A stretch of DNA of 64,000 nucleotides, taken from JBGPQJ01 sp963709295 (lineage in GTDB: Bacteria; Chloroflexota; Anaerolineae; Anaerolineales; Villigracilaceae). The stretch is from assembly GCA_963709295.1 (NCBI GenBank), contig CAVPVW010000008.1:248001-312000 (forward strand). The letters run 5' to 3'. A program made the translations under genes and the position numbers. A model generated the notes under the pieces. It did not search any database and was not told the origin of the DNA. It saw only the letters and a program-made list of their open reading frames with translations. Positions within the stretch are counted from its first letter, which is position 1. The number at the start of each line of letters is the position of its first letter. Below, piece by piece: positions 55,172 to 63,214 of this stretch.

Positions 55172-56663
55172 ATGAAAACCGCCCGCTTTGAAGTCCTGAG
55201 TAAAGATGAAGTCGAACGCATCCATGCTGCTTCGATGGAGATCCTCGCCCAAGTGGGGATCAAGGTCAAGTACAAGAAAGCCCGCGACATCTTCCGGGAG
55301 GCTGGAGCCGAAGTCGATGACGAAGCGATGACCGTCAAGCTGTCCAGAGAAACTTGTCCGAAGGGCAGTGGACCAGGCGCCGAAGCAGTTTTCCCTGTTC
55401 GGGATCGATGGCGAATTCCGCCTCGATATCGGACCCGATCAGGCTGCGCCGGTCTTCGCCGGGTTGGGAACACCCACCCGCATGCTCGATCTCAAGGACG
55501 GGACCGTCCGCGCGGCCACCAAACAGGACATGATCGACCACATCATCCTGATCGACGCCTGCAGCCACATCCACAACTCGCAGATGGACATCTGGCCGGA
55601 CGACATCCTGATGACCACCATCCACACCGAGGCGATCTGGGCCTGGGCGCACCACAGCCGAAAACCCTATGGCATGGGCTGCTACGGCTACCTGCCCACC
55701 TGGGACATGATGCGCATGATGTCCATCGCGGTCGGCGGCAAGCAGGAGCTGCAAAAGCGTCCGCGCTTCTTTGCCATCTGCTCGGTGGTCAGCCCCCTGC
55801 AAATGGACCAGGCACAGGCTGAGGGTTTGCTGATCTGCGCCGAGTACGGGCAGCCTGTCACCTGCGCCCCCGAAGCCATCGCCGGGCTGTCTGCTCCGGT
55901 GACCCTGGCGGGATTGGTCGCCCAGGAAAATGCCGCCATCCTGGCGCATATCGCCCTCGCGCAAATCTACCGCCCGGGCACGCCGGTCATGTACGGGACA
56001 GTGTCCACCACCGCCAACATGCGCTACGGGACGGTCACGCTGGGCGCGGTGGAGACCGGCTTGATCACCGCCGCCTCAGCGCAGATGGCGCGTTATTACG
56101 GCCTGCCCATCCGCAGCGTGGGCGGCACAACGGAATCCAAGCGCGAAGATGCTCAAGCCGGGTTCGAACGCATGGGGACCCTGCTCCCGGCCGTCCTGGC
56201 GGGAGTCAACCTGATCACCTGCGCCGGCACGCTGGACGGGACCATGCTCGAAAGCCATGCCATGCTCATGCTGGACGATGAACTGTGCGGTGCGGCGCTG
56301 CGGCTGGCGCGCGGCATCGAGGTCAATGACGAAAGCCTCGCCGTGGATCTGATCAAGCAGATGGGGCATTCCGCGAGCTACATCACCGCCAAGGAGACTG
56401 CCCGGCTGTATAAAAAGGAGCTTTACCTCCCGACCCTGTTCGCCCGCGAACCGTATGAGACCTGGGAAAAGGAAGGCTCGAAGCTGGCCATCGACCGAGC
56501 GCGTGAACGTGCCCTGGACATACTCGCCAAACACCGACCGCACGAAGTGGACCCAGCTTTGCTGCGTGAACTCGAGGCATTCAAGGAATCCGTTGCAACC
56601 CGCAATCTCGAGGATTTCTACCTCTACGAGACCGAGGAGAAACAGGATTACTCAACATTATGA
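55172..56663 (+). CDS. MttB-family methyltransferase (non-pyrrolysine), frameshifted
   Basis: A protein of about 496 residues in the trimethylamine methyltransferase superfamily (EVERIHAASMEILAQVGIKV at the N-terminus; IRSVGGTTESKREDAQAGFE; ITCAGTLDGTMLESHAML). There is no in-frame amber codon, so it belongs to the MtgB-like group that demethylates quaternary amines such as betaines, passing the methyl to a corrinoid protein. A +1 indel in the AAA at 55350-55352 breaks the frame; corrected it reads SRELVRRAVDQAPKQFSLF. No corrinoid protein gene is nearby. Its stop overlaps the symporter start (ATGA). Confidence 0.88.
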
Positions 56664-58024
56664 AAACCGAATCCGCCTCCCGCCTGCCATTACGAAAGAA
56701 ACTTCTCTTCAGCACCGGCGACCTGAGCACCAGCATCCCGCTGGCGATTTTGATGTTCTTCCAACTCTACTTTCTTACCGACGTCGCCAGCCTGCCGCCC
56801 CTGAACGCCGCCTGGGCGGTCGGCCTCAGCCGCCTGTGGGACGCAGTCAACGACCCGCTCTTCGGTCTGTGGTCCGACACCATCCGTACCCGCTGGGGGC
56901 GCCGACGGGTTCTCCTGCTCTTCGGGGCGGTGCCGCTCGGGATCTCGTTCATGCTGATGTGGGTGGTCCCGCCATTCGAGCAGCTGGGACTCACGGTCTA
57001 TTACACGATTGCTTATATTTTGTTCGACACGGCATTCACCGTCGTGCACGTCGGCTACAACGCCCTGACCCCCGAAATGACCTCCGATTACGATGAGCGC
57101 AGTTCGCTGAACGGTTACCGCATGGCTTTTTCGATCGCCGGCACGCTGGGCGCGATCATTTTTGCGACGGTCTTAAGCTGGAGCATCACCGACACCCGCC
57201 AGCTTTATCTCATCCTAGGCATCGGCCTGGGATTTGCTTCCATGATTCCGCCGTTCATTGTTTTTGCCATCACCCGCGAGCGCCCCTCCAGCGACCTGCC
57301 AAAACCGTCACCGCTCTGGACGGCGCTCAAACAGAGTTTGAGCAACAAGCCTTTTATCATGGTCATGGCCCTTTACCTTCTAAGCTGGACCACAGCCAGC
57401 GTCATCGCTGCGGTGCTGATCTACTTTGCCAATTATTATCTCGGCGTACCCGGCCAGGCAAATTACTTCGTGCTGGCAGCCCAGGGAGCGGCCATCCTGT
57501 TCATCCCGCTCATCGTGTGGATCTCCCGGCGGCTCGACAAACGCCGCGCCTTCATCATCGGTTCGGTGACCTGGCTGATTGTCATGCTGGCGATTTCCGC
57601 CATTCAACCGGACCAGGTTGGATTAGCCTATTTGCTGGCTGCGCTGGCCGGCTTCGGAATCGCCACCGCCTACGTCGTGCCCTGGTCGATGGTGCCGGAC
57701 GTGGTGGAGTATGACGAGCTGCGCAGCGGTCAGCGCCGCGAGGGGTCGTACTACGCCTTCGCCTCCTTCTTCCAGAAATTGGCGACAGGGGTTGCCTTAT
57801 GGGGGATGGGACTGGCGCTCGCGGCGACAGGGTACATCACCCCGCAACCTTCCATGCCTCCGCCTGCTCAACCTCAAGCTGCTGTTGACGCCATCCGGAT
57901 GTTCACCGGTCCCATCCCGGCTGTACTGCTGTTCCTGGCGATTCTCTTCGCCTGGAAATATCCCATCACACGCGAGAGCCATCAGGCCACTATAAAAGAG
58001 TTGGCTTCACGCGAAGGCGATTAA
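56660..58024 (+). CDS. GPH-family (MFS) cation symporter
   Basis: A 454-residue transporter with twelve helices in the glycoside-pentoside-hexuronide:cation symporter group (LWDAVNDPLFGLWSDTIRTRWGRRR in loop 2-3; SMVPDVVEYDELRSGQRREG in loop 10-11). The substrate is unknown. Relatives move sugars, but the coupling to an MttB gene suggests a methylated amine or related osmolyte may be carried. Its ATG overlaps the MttB stop by 4 bases. Confidence 0.88.
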   Translation: MKTESASRLPLRKKLLFSTGDLSTSIPLAILMFFQLYFLTDVASLPPLNAAWAVGLSRLWDAVNDPLFGLWSDTIRTRWGRRRVLLLFGAVPLGISFMLMWVVPPFEQLGLTVYYTIAYILFDTAFTVVHVGYNALTPEMTSDYDERSSLNGYRMAFSIAGTLGAIIFATVLSWSITDTRQLYLILGIGLGFASMIPPFIVFAITRERPSSDLPKPSPLWTALKQSLSNKPFIMVMALYLLSWTTASVIAAVLIYFANYYLGVPGQANYFVLAAQGAAILFIPLIVWISRRLDKRRAFIIGSVTWLIVMLAISAIQPDQVGLAYLLAALAGFGIATAYVVPWSMVPDVVEYDELRSGQRREGSYYAFASFFQKLATGVALWGMGLALAATGYITPQPSMPPPAQPQAAVDAIRMFTGPIPAVLLFLAILFAWKYPITRESHQATIKELASREGD

Positions 58025-58046
58025 CCGCACCCTGAAGAGGAAACTT

Positions 58047-59312
58047 ATGGACGAATTCGATTTTGAGACCCTGGCTGTTCACGCAGGCGAAAGCGCCGAC
58101 CCGGACTCGGGCGCATTACGTTTGCCCCTGCACATGGCGACCACCTTCAAGCTGCCAAAATTCGGTATCAAATTATTCGACGCGCTGATGATGAATTCTT
58201 CCCGTCCGCCCTTCGCCTACACACGTTGGGGCAACCCAACCCTGCGCGCGCTCGAAGACCGCCTGTCCGCACTGGAGGGGGCTGAGGCGGCAGTCGTCAC
58301 CGCCAGCGGCATGGCAGCGGTCTCGGCGCTGGTACTCACCCTCCTGAGCAGCGGTGACCACTTGATCGCCAGCGAGGTCTGTTACGCAGGCTCGGTGGAA
58401 CTCTTCGGACTCCACCTTCCGCGCTTCGGCATCGAGGTCAGCCTGGTCGACACCAGCGACCTGGAGCAGGTCCGCGCCGTGCTGCGCCCGAACACGAAAT
58501 TGATCTACGCCGAGACTCCCGCCAACCCCATCCTGCGCATCGCGGACATTTCCGCGCTGGCAGGAATTGCCCACGAAGCCGGAGCATGGCTGGCCGTCGA
58601 CTCCACCTGGGCCAGTCCGGTCCTGCAAAAGCCGATTGCGTTGGGTGCGGACTTCGTCGTCCACAGCCTGACGAAATACATGAACGGGCATGGCGACGCG
58701 CTGGGCGGAGTGGTATTAGGGTCTGAAAAGAATGTTCAACGCATCCGCAAGGAGATGCTGGTTCACCTGGGCGGCGCGCTCAGCCCCTTCAATGCCTGGC
58801 TGATCGTGCGTGGACTGGTCACTTTGCCGGTGCGCATGAAACGGCATTGTGAGAGCGCGCTGAAGGTTGCCCGTTTTCTGGAGGGTCATCCAAAAGTAGA
58901 GTGTGTCTTTTATCCAGGATTGGAGAGTCATCCGCATCATGAACTGGCTGCACGGCAAATGTCCGATTTCGGGGGGATGCTCACCTTCCGACTCAAGGGC
59001 GGTTTGGGTGCGGCGATCACGCTGGCGGAGAAGATTCGCCTGTTCTCGTACGCCACATCTCTAGGGCATGCCCACAGCCTGTTGTTCTATTACCCCACCG
59101 ACATGTATATCGACGCCATGTCCTTTTACACAGACGAACAGAAGAAGCGCATCCGGGAATGGACAGGCGAGGGAATCATCCGCGCCAGCATTGGCTTGGA
59201 AAATGCGGATGACCTCATCAAGGATTTGGACCAGGCATTAAACGCACGCACCCTGAAAGGAGCAGTGGGGCCGTTGGCGTATGAGATTATGAAGAAATTT
59301 CAGGGTGGCTGA
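58047..59312 (+). CDS. PLP-dependent Cys/Met metabolism enzyme
   Basis: A 421-residue enzyme of the trans-sulfuration family (cystathionine gamma-synthase/methionine gamma-lyase). It has TRWGNPTLRALEDRLSALEG, the PLP lysine in DFVVHSLTKYMNGHGDALGG (near residue 211), and SIGLENADDLIKDLDQAL near the end. It cleaves or forms C-S bonds of amino acids; which one is not decided by the sequence. The gap from the symporter gene is 22 bases, so the three genes form an operon that may use S- or N-methylated amino compounds. Confidence 0.88.
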   Translation: MDEFDFETLAVHAGESADPDSGALRLPLHMATTFKLPKFGIKLFDALMMNSSRPPFAYTRWGNPTLRALEDRLSALEGAEAAVVTASGMAAVSALVLTLLSSGDHLIASEVCYAGSVELFGLHLPRFGIEVSLVDTSDLEQVRAVLRPNTKLIYAETPANPILRIADISALAGIAHEAGAWLAVDSTWASPVLQKPIALGADFVVHSLTKYMNGHGDALGGVVLGSEKNVQRIRKEMLVHLGGALSPFNAWLIVRGLVTLPVRMKRHCESALKVARFLEGHPKVECVFYPGLESHPHHELAARQMSDFGGMLTFRLKGGLGAAITLAEKIRLFSYATSLGHAHSLLFYYPTDMYIDAMSFYTDEQKKRIREWTGEGIIRASIGLENADDLIKDLDQALNARTLKGAVGPLAYEIMKKFQGG

Positions 59313-59316
59313 CAAC

Positions 59317-59352
59317 AAAAACTCCTGGGGAAATCATTCCGCAGGAGTTTTT
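59317..59352. terminator. Bidirectional terminator
   Basis: AAAAACTCCTG and CAGGAGTTTTT form an 11-bp stem with a 14-base loop, A-rich on one side and T-rich on the other. It lies between the convergent PLP enzyme gene and msrQ. Confidence 0.88.
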
Positions 59353-59377
59353 CTCAGAAGGATGGAGATTCAATCCC

Positions 59378-60052
59378 TTACTTATCCGCTGTGGGAGCTG
59401 CGTGACGAGTTCGGTTCCAGGTTCCTAATCTACTGCGTAAATTAATCAAAGCCTGTTTTATCTTGGGGATTCTCAAGATGAGCAGCAAAGCAGCGATGCT
59501 TCCATAGAGCAGCGGTTGATAGATATTCCCCTGAAGCTGGGTCAGGCTGCCTTTGACCACCAACAGAAAATGCACGACCACCAATGGTGAAATGATGTAA
59601 ACCAGCTTGTGCAGGCGCTTCCAGTTCCTGCCGAGACGTTTCATCCAGTATTTAAAGGAGGTCACCGCCAGCGGAAGGAGCAGCAGGAAGGCTATCGCTC
59701 CGATGATGATATAGGATTTGTTCCATACATCCCGCCAGACGGCATCGAGATCCAGTCCGTAGTCGATGGCAAAAAAGGTAATCACGTGCAGCGCTGCATA
59801 AAGAAAGCCATACAAGCCCAACGCCTTGCGGCGCTGAGTCAATTCCTTCCAGCCAAAGATGGATGCCACCGGGGTGCATGCCAGAGAAAACAGCAGGAAG
59901 GTCAAGGCCTGGATTCCGGTACGCTGTTCAATCGCCTGGATGGGATTGGCAGTAAGCTGGTCGGTGTAAAAACCATGGACAAGCAAAACAAGCGGCAGCC
60001 AGCCGGCTATGTGAACAACGAGTTGCAGGGGTGTGATTCGCGGCATTTTCAT
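59378..60052 (-). CDS. msrQ: MsrQ haem-binding membrane subunit
   Basis: A 224-residue membrane protein with six helices of the ferric-reductase-like type. It has a haem-binding histidine in LYGFLYAALHVITFF and another in KRLHKLVYIISPLVVVHFLLVV. MsrQ passes electrons from the quinone pool to MsrP, which repairs methionine sulfoxide in exported proteins. Its ATG shares one base with the msrP stop (TGATG), so the pair is coupled. Confidence 0.93.
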   Translation of the reverse strand: MKMPRITPLQLVVHIAGWLPLVLLVHGFYTDQLTANPIQAIEQRTGIQALTFLLFSLACTPVASIFGWKELTQRRKALGLYGFLYAALHVITFFAIDYGLDLDAVWRDVWNKSYIIIGAIAFLLLLPLAVTSFKYWMKRLGRNWKRLHKLVYIISPLVVVHFLLVVKGSLTQLQGNIYQPLLYGSIAALLLILRIPKIKQALINLRSRLGTWNRTRHAAPTADK

Positions 60053-61008
60053 CAGTAATTCAATTCCAAATCCATTCCGGCATAAAGGTCAGCAACCTGC
60101 TCCTCATATCCGTTGAACATAAGCGTCTCACGCCTTTGAAGTTCACCGATACGACGCTCGGTGGCCTGGCTCCAGCGCGGATGATCCACATTGGGATTGA
60201 CATTGGCATAAAAACCGTATTCATCCGGGGCGATGGTATTCCACATCGTCTCGGGTTTGTCTGCTGTCAGTTCGACTTTAACCACAGCCTTGATGGACTT
60301 GAATCCATATTTCCACGGCACCACCAGACGGATGCCGCCTCCGTTCTGGGCAGGAAGTTCCCCGCCATATAGCCCGGTCGCGAGCAAAGACAGGTCGTTC
60401 ATGGCTTCGTCAAGGCGCAAGCCCTCCTGGTAAGGCCACGGATAAAACGGGGAGCCCTGTCCCGGCATCTCATCAGGATTTAGGAGGGTCTCAAAACGGA
60501 CGTATTTCGCTTCGGAGGTGGGCTCCACCTCCTTGAGCAGCTTCCATAGAGGAAAGCCAACCCACGGGATGACCATGCTCCAGGCTTCGACGCAGCGCAG
60601 GCGGTAGATGCGCTCCTCTGGCTGGAATTTACCGATCAGGTCATCCACACTGTAGGTGAGGGGGTTGTTCACCAATCCATGGACTTTCACATCCCAAGGA
60701 GAAGTCTGGAAATCGGCAGCCAGGCGCGCGACACCCGTCTTATTAGTGGTGAACTCGTAGTAGTTGTTGTAATTGGTGATGTCCTCGAAGCTGTTGACCG
60801 GGTCGCCCAATTCGTCAGTCTGGGTTGGGGCGGCGGGAGAGGCGTTATCCGTGGGCTCAATGGTCTCAAGCGCCTTGGGCGCGCAGGCCGCCAGGGCCAC
60901 ACTGCCGGCAAGGACTCCCGCTGCCTTGATAAAATCGCGCCGCGAGAGATACGCTTCCTTGGGGGTGATCTCGGAGGATGGGATCCGGGGATAGTTGGAT
61001 TTGGTCAT
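60052..61008 (-). CDS. msrP: MsrP catalytic subunit, copy next to msrQ
   Basis: A 318-residue molybdopterin-dependent reductase. A twin-arginine signal (SRRDFIKAAGV) ends in a cysteine (ALAAC), so it is probably a TAT-exported lipoprotein. The fold is sulfite-oxidase-like, with the molybdenum-binding Cys in YRLRCVEAWSMVIPW (near 140) and family motifs RLVVPWKYGFKSIKAVVKVE and SQATERRIGE. It reduces methionine sulfoxide in exported proteins, with MsrQ as electron source. A second copy lies directly upstream. Confidence 0.93.
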   Translation of the reverse strand: MTKSNYPRIPSSEITPKEAYLSRRDFIKAAGVLAGSVALAACAPKALETIEPTDNASPAAPTQTDELGDPVNSFEDITNYNNYYEFTTNKTGVARLAADFQTSPWDVKVHGLVNNPLTYSVDDLIGKFQPEERIYRLRCVEAWSMVIPWVGFPLWKLLKEVEPTSEAKYVRFETLLNPDEMPGQGSPFYPWPYQEGLRLDEAMNDLSLLATGLYGGELPAQNGGGIRLVVPWKYGFKSIKAVVKVELTADKPETMWNTIAPDEYGFYANVNPNVDHPRWSQATERRIGELQRRETLMFNGYEEQVADLYAGMDLELNY

Positions 61009-61115
61009 AATAAACTCCTCATATATTTCTAAATTATTAATGCATTACAGTTTAGTCAGCAATTCATTGATCACTTGCTCGGTCACTTCTATTCATTCGC
61101 AGTGGATAACAGCGC

Positions 61116-62084
61116 TTATCGATCGACATTTTCCCAATCCATACCGGTATAGAGAGCGCCAACCTGTTCGGCATAACCATTGAACATGAGCGTTTCACGA
61201 CGTTTTAATTCACCGATCCGCCGCTCGGTGGCCTGGCTCCAGCGCGGATGATCCACCTTGGGATTGACATTGGAATAAAAACCGTATTCATCCGGGGCGA
61301 TGGTGTTCCACATCGTGGCAGGCTGGTCTGTGACCAATTCGATCTTGACGACCGCCTTGATGGATTTGAATCCGTATTTCCACGGCACGACAAGCCGGAT
61401 GCCTCCTCCATTTTGGGGAGGCAGTTCTCCACCGTACATACCAGTCGCCAACAAGGTCAGGTCATTCATGGCTTCGTCCAACCGAAGTCCTTCCTGGTAT
61501 GGCCAGGGGTAAAGCCGATTTTTCTGGCCCGACATCTCATCAGGACTTAGGATGGTCTCGAAACGGACGTATTTCGCATCGGAGGTCGGTTCCACCTCCT
61601 GAAGCAGTTTCGAAAGCGGGAATCCAACCCACGGGATGACCATGCTCCAGGCTTCCACGCAGCGCAAACGGTAGATGCGCTCCTCCGGCTGGAATTTACT
61701 GACCAGGTCGTCCACGCTGTAAGTGCGAGGGTTATTCACCAGCCCATAGACCTGAACATCCCATGGCGATGTCGGGAAATCCTTTGCCAGCTTCGCTACG
61801 CCTTCTTTGACCGTCGTGAACTCGTAGTAATTGTTGTAAGTGGTGATGTCTTCGAAACTATTGACGGGGTCCCCCAACTCGTCTGTCTTGTCAGCAATTG
61901 TCGGGTCAGCGGGCGCTGCTGCCGGCTCAGAGTCACCTGAGCCGAGTGCCTGCGGGGCGCACGCCGCCAATACCATGCTGCCGGCGACCACGCCTGCCGC
62001 TTTGATGAAGTCCCGCCTCGACAGATAGGTTTCCTTGGGGGTGATCTCGGAGGGAGGGAGCCGGGGATAGTTGGGTTTGGTCAT
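61116..62084 (-). CDS. msrP: MsrP catalytic subunit, second copy
   Basis: A 322-residue paralogue of the gene at 60052-61008, about three quarters identical by eye. It has the same twin-arginine signal with a lipobox-like LAAC, the same molybdenum Cys (YRLRCVEAWSMVIPW) and an almost identical C-terminal domain. The two differ most in the linker after the signal. The ATG at 62084 follows AGGAG. The 107-base gap to the second copy may hold its own promoter. It shows no sign of decay, so both are likely active. Confidence 0.92.
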   Translation of the reverse strand: MTKPNYPRLPPSEITPKETYLSRRDFIKAAGVVAGSMVLAACAPQALGSGDSEPAAAPADPTIADKTDELGDPVNSFEDITTYNNYYEFTTVKEGVAKLAKDFPTSPWDVQVYGLVNNPRTYSVDDLVSKFQPEERIYRLRCVEAWSMVIPWVGFPLSKLLQEVEPTSDAKYVRFETILSPDEMSGQKNRLYPWPYQEGLRLDEAMNDLTLLATGMYGGELPPQNGGGIRLVVPWKYGFKSIKAVVKIELVTDQPATMWNTIAPDEYGFYSNVNPKVDHPRWSQATERRIGELKRRETLMFNGYAEQVGALYTGMDWENVDR

Positions 62085-62406
62085 GCGCAACTCCTGATTT
62101 ATTTGTCTTGACTTGAAGGCTCTCTTCGTTGAAGGTCAAAAAAGGTGCAGGTTCTATTATTTAGACAATTATTATTATAAATAGAAGATATTACAGCAAG
62201 ATTAAAACGACAATGCCATTTCGCATTGCAGCACCCTGGCAAAAACACGGTTAGACCCGGCGAAGTCAACGACCTGATTATCCAACTTATATCATCCAAC
62301 CTCCATCAGATTAACTGCAAGTTAGAAAACAGCAAAAAATATTGACCCTTGGGGATTATTTCGATAAACTTAGTCTGTATTAATGGAATAAGTTTTCGGG
62401 CGAAGA
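62085..62406. other. Divergent intergenic region, 322 bases
   Basis: An AT-rich stretch between msrP (second copy, minus) and the DedA gene (plus). A -10-like TATAAT lies on the minus strand at 62179-62174, a plausible promoter for msrP. I see no open reading frame worth calling, no hairpin and no repeat of note. Confidence 0.5.
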
Positions 62407-63073
62407 ATGACATTTTTCAAAGGAACTCGAAACCTCCCTGTTTTCCACCATCCAAAGCATCTACGATGCCTGGGGATGGTTTGGCGTGGCGGCGCTCCTG
62501 GCTTTCGAAAACGCCACGGGGATCATGCCCGGCGAGGTCATTCTCGGTTTGGCCGGCTGGATGCTGATCGAGGCGCACCAATTGCCTCCCTCGATGATTT
62601 TTGTCGGCGGATTCTACACAGCGGTGGGATGCGCCATCGGCGCCTCGGTCACCTACTGGGTGGCGCGCCTGGGCGGACGTCCACTGATCGATAAACTCGT
62701 GCGTTGGGTGCGAATGAACCCTTCACACATCGACCGGGCGGAGGCTCAGTTCCAGCGCTGGGGAGCCGGGCTGACGCTGGTTGGCCGTTTGATCCCCGGC
62801 CTGCGAGTCCTGATCAGCATCCCGGCAGGTTTGGCGCGCATGTCCTTCACCACTTACTTCATCGCCACGTTCATTGGTGTCTATGTATACTCCACCTTGA
62901 TCATTGGCGCGGGTTACCTGGTGGGACATGAATGGCCGCTCGTCGTTGCCTTTGGGAAGCAGGCCATGCCTTACCTGATCACCGCCGGAATTGTCGCCCT
63001 GGCAATTTATGCCATGATCTATTTCCGCCTCTCATTTCATAAATTCTTTACTGTTCGCGCGAACGAGAAGTAA
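62407..63073 (+). CDS. DedA-family membrane protein, N-terminal frameshift
   Basis: A protein of about 221 residues with the DedA/SNARE-associated domain. It has AFENATGIMPGEVILGLAGW near the start, FQRWGAGLTLVGRLIPGLRV with the family Gly/Pro/Arg pattern, and about five helices. DedA proteins move lipid carriers such as undecaprenyl phosphate across the membrane. Uncorrected, the frame begins only at a GTG at 62486. Removing one T from the run at 62413-62417 joins it to the ATG at 62407, giving MTFSKELETSLFSTIQSIYD, a normal amphipathic N-terminus. The ribosome site is weak. Confidence 0.82.
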
Positions 63074-63214
63074 ACCGCAATCCCCTTTTCAAAAAAGCCC
63101 AACAGCCATTTTCATAGCATCACTCATTGACTCGCAGCATCTTGCCAGTCAACAACCAAAACGCTGATAGAATCCTTTCGGAAACTGATTCCTATCCAGA
63201 AAGGCATCGCAACC

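Noticed and set aside
55172..56663. Pyrrolysine-containing MttB
   Set aside because: The break is a +1 shift at 55350-55352, not an amber codon, and the rest of the frame is open through the usual pyrrolysine region.
48186..56663. Programmed +1 frameshifting as a shared control mechanism
   Set aside because: The shift sites share no slippery motif, codon or downstream structure, and most can be explained by one extra base in a short run.
62486..63073. GTG at 62486 as the DedA start
   Set aside because: It would cut off the normal N-terminal segment. One base removed from the T5 run restores an ATG start and a family-like N-terminus.
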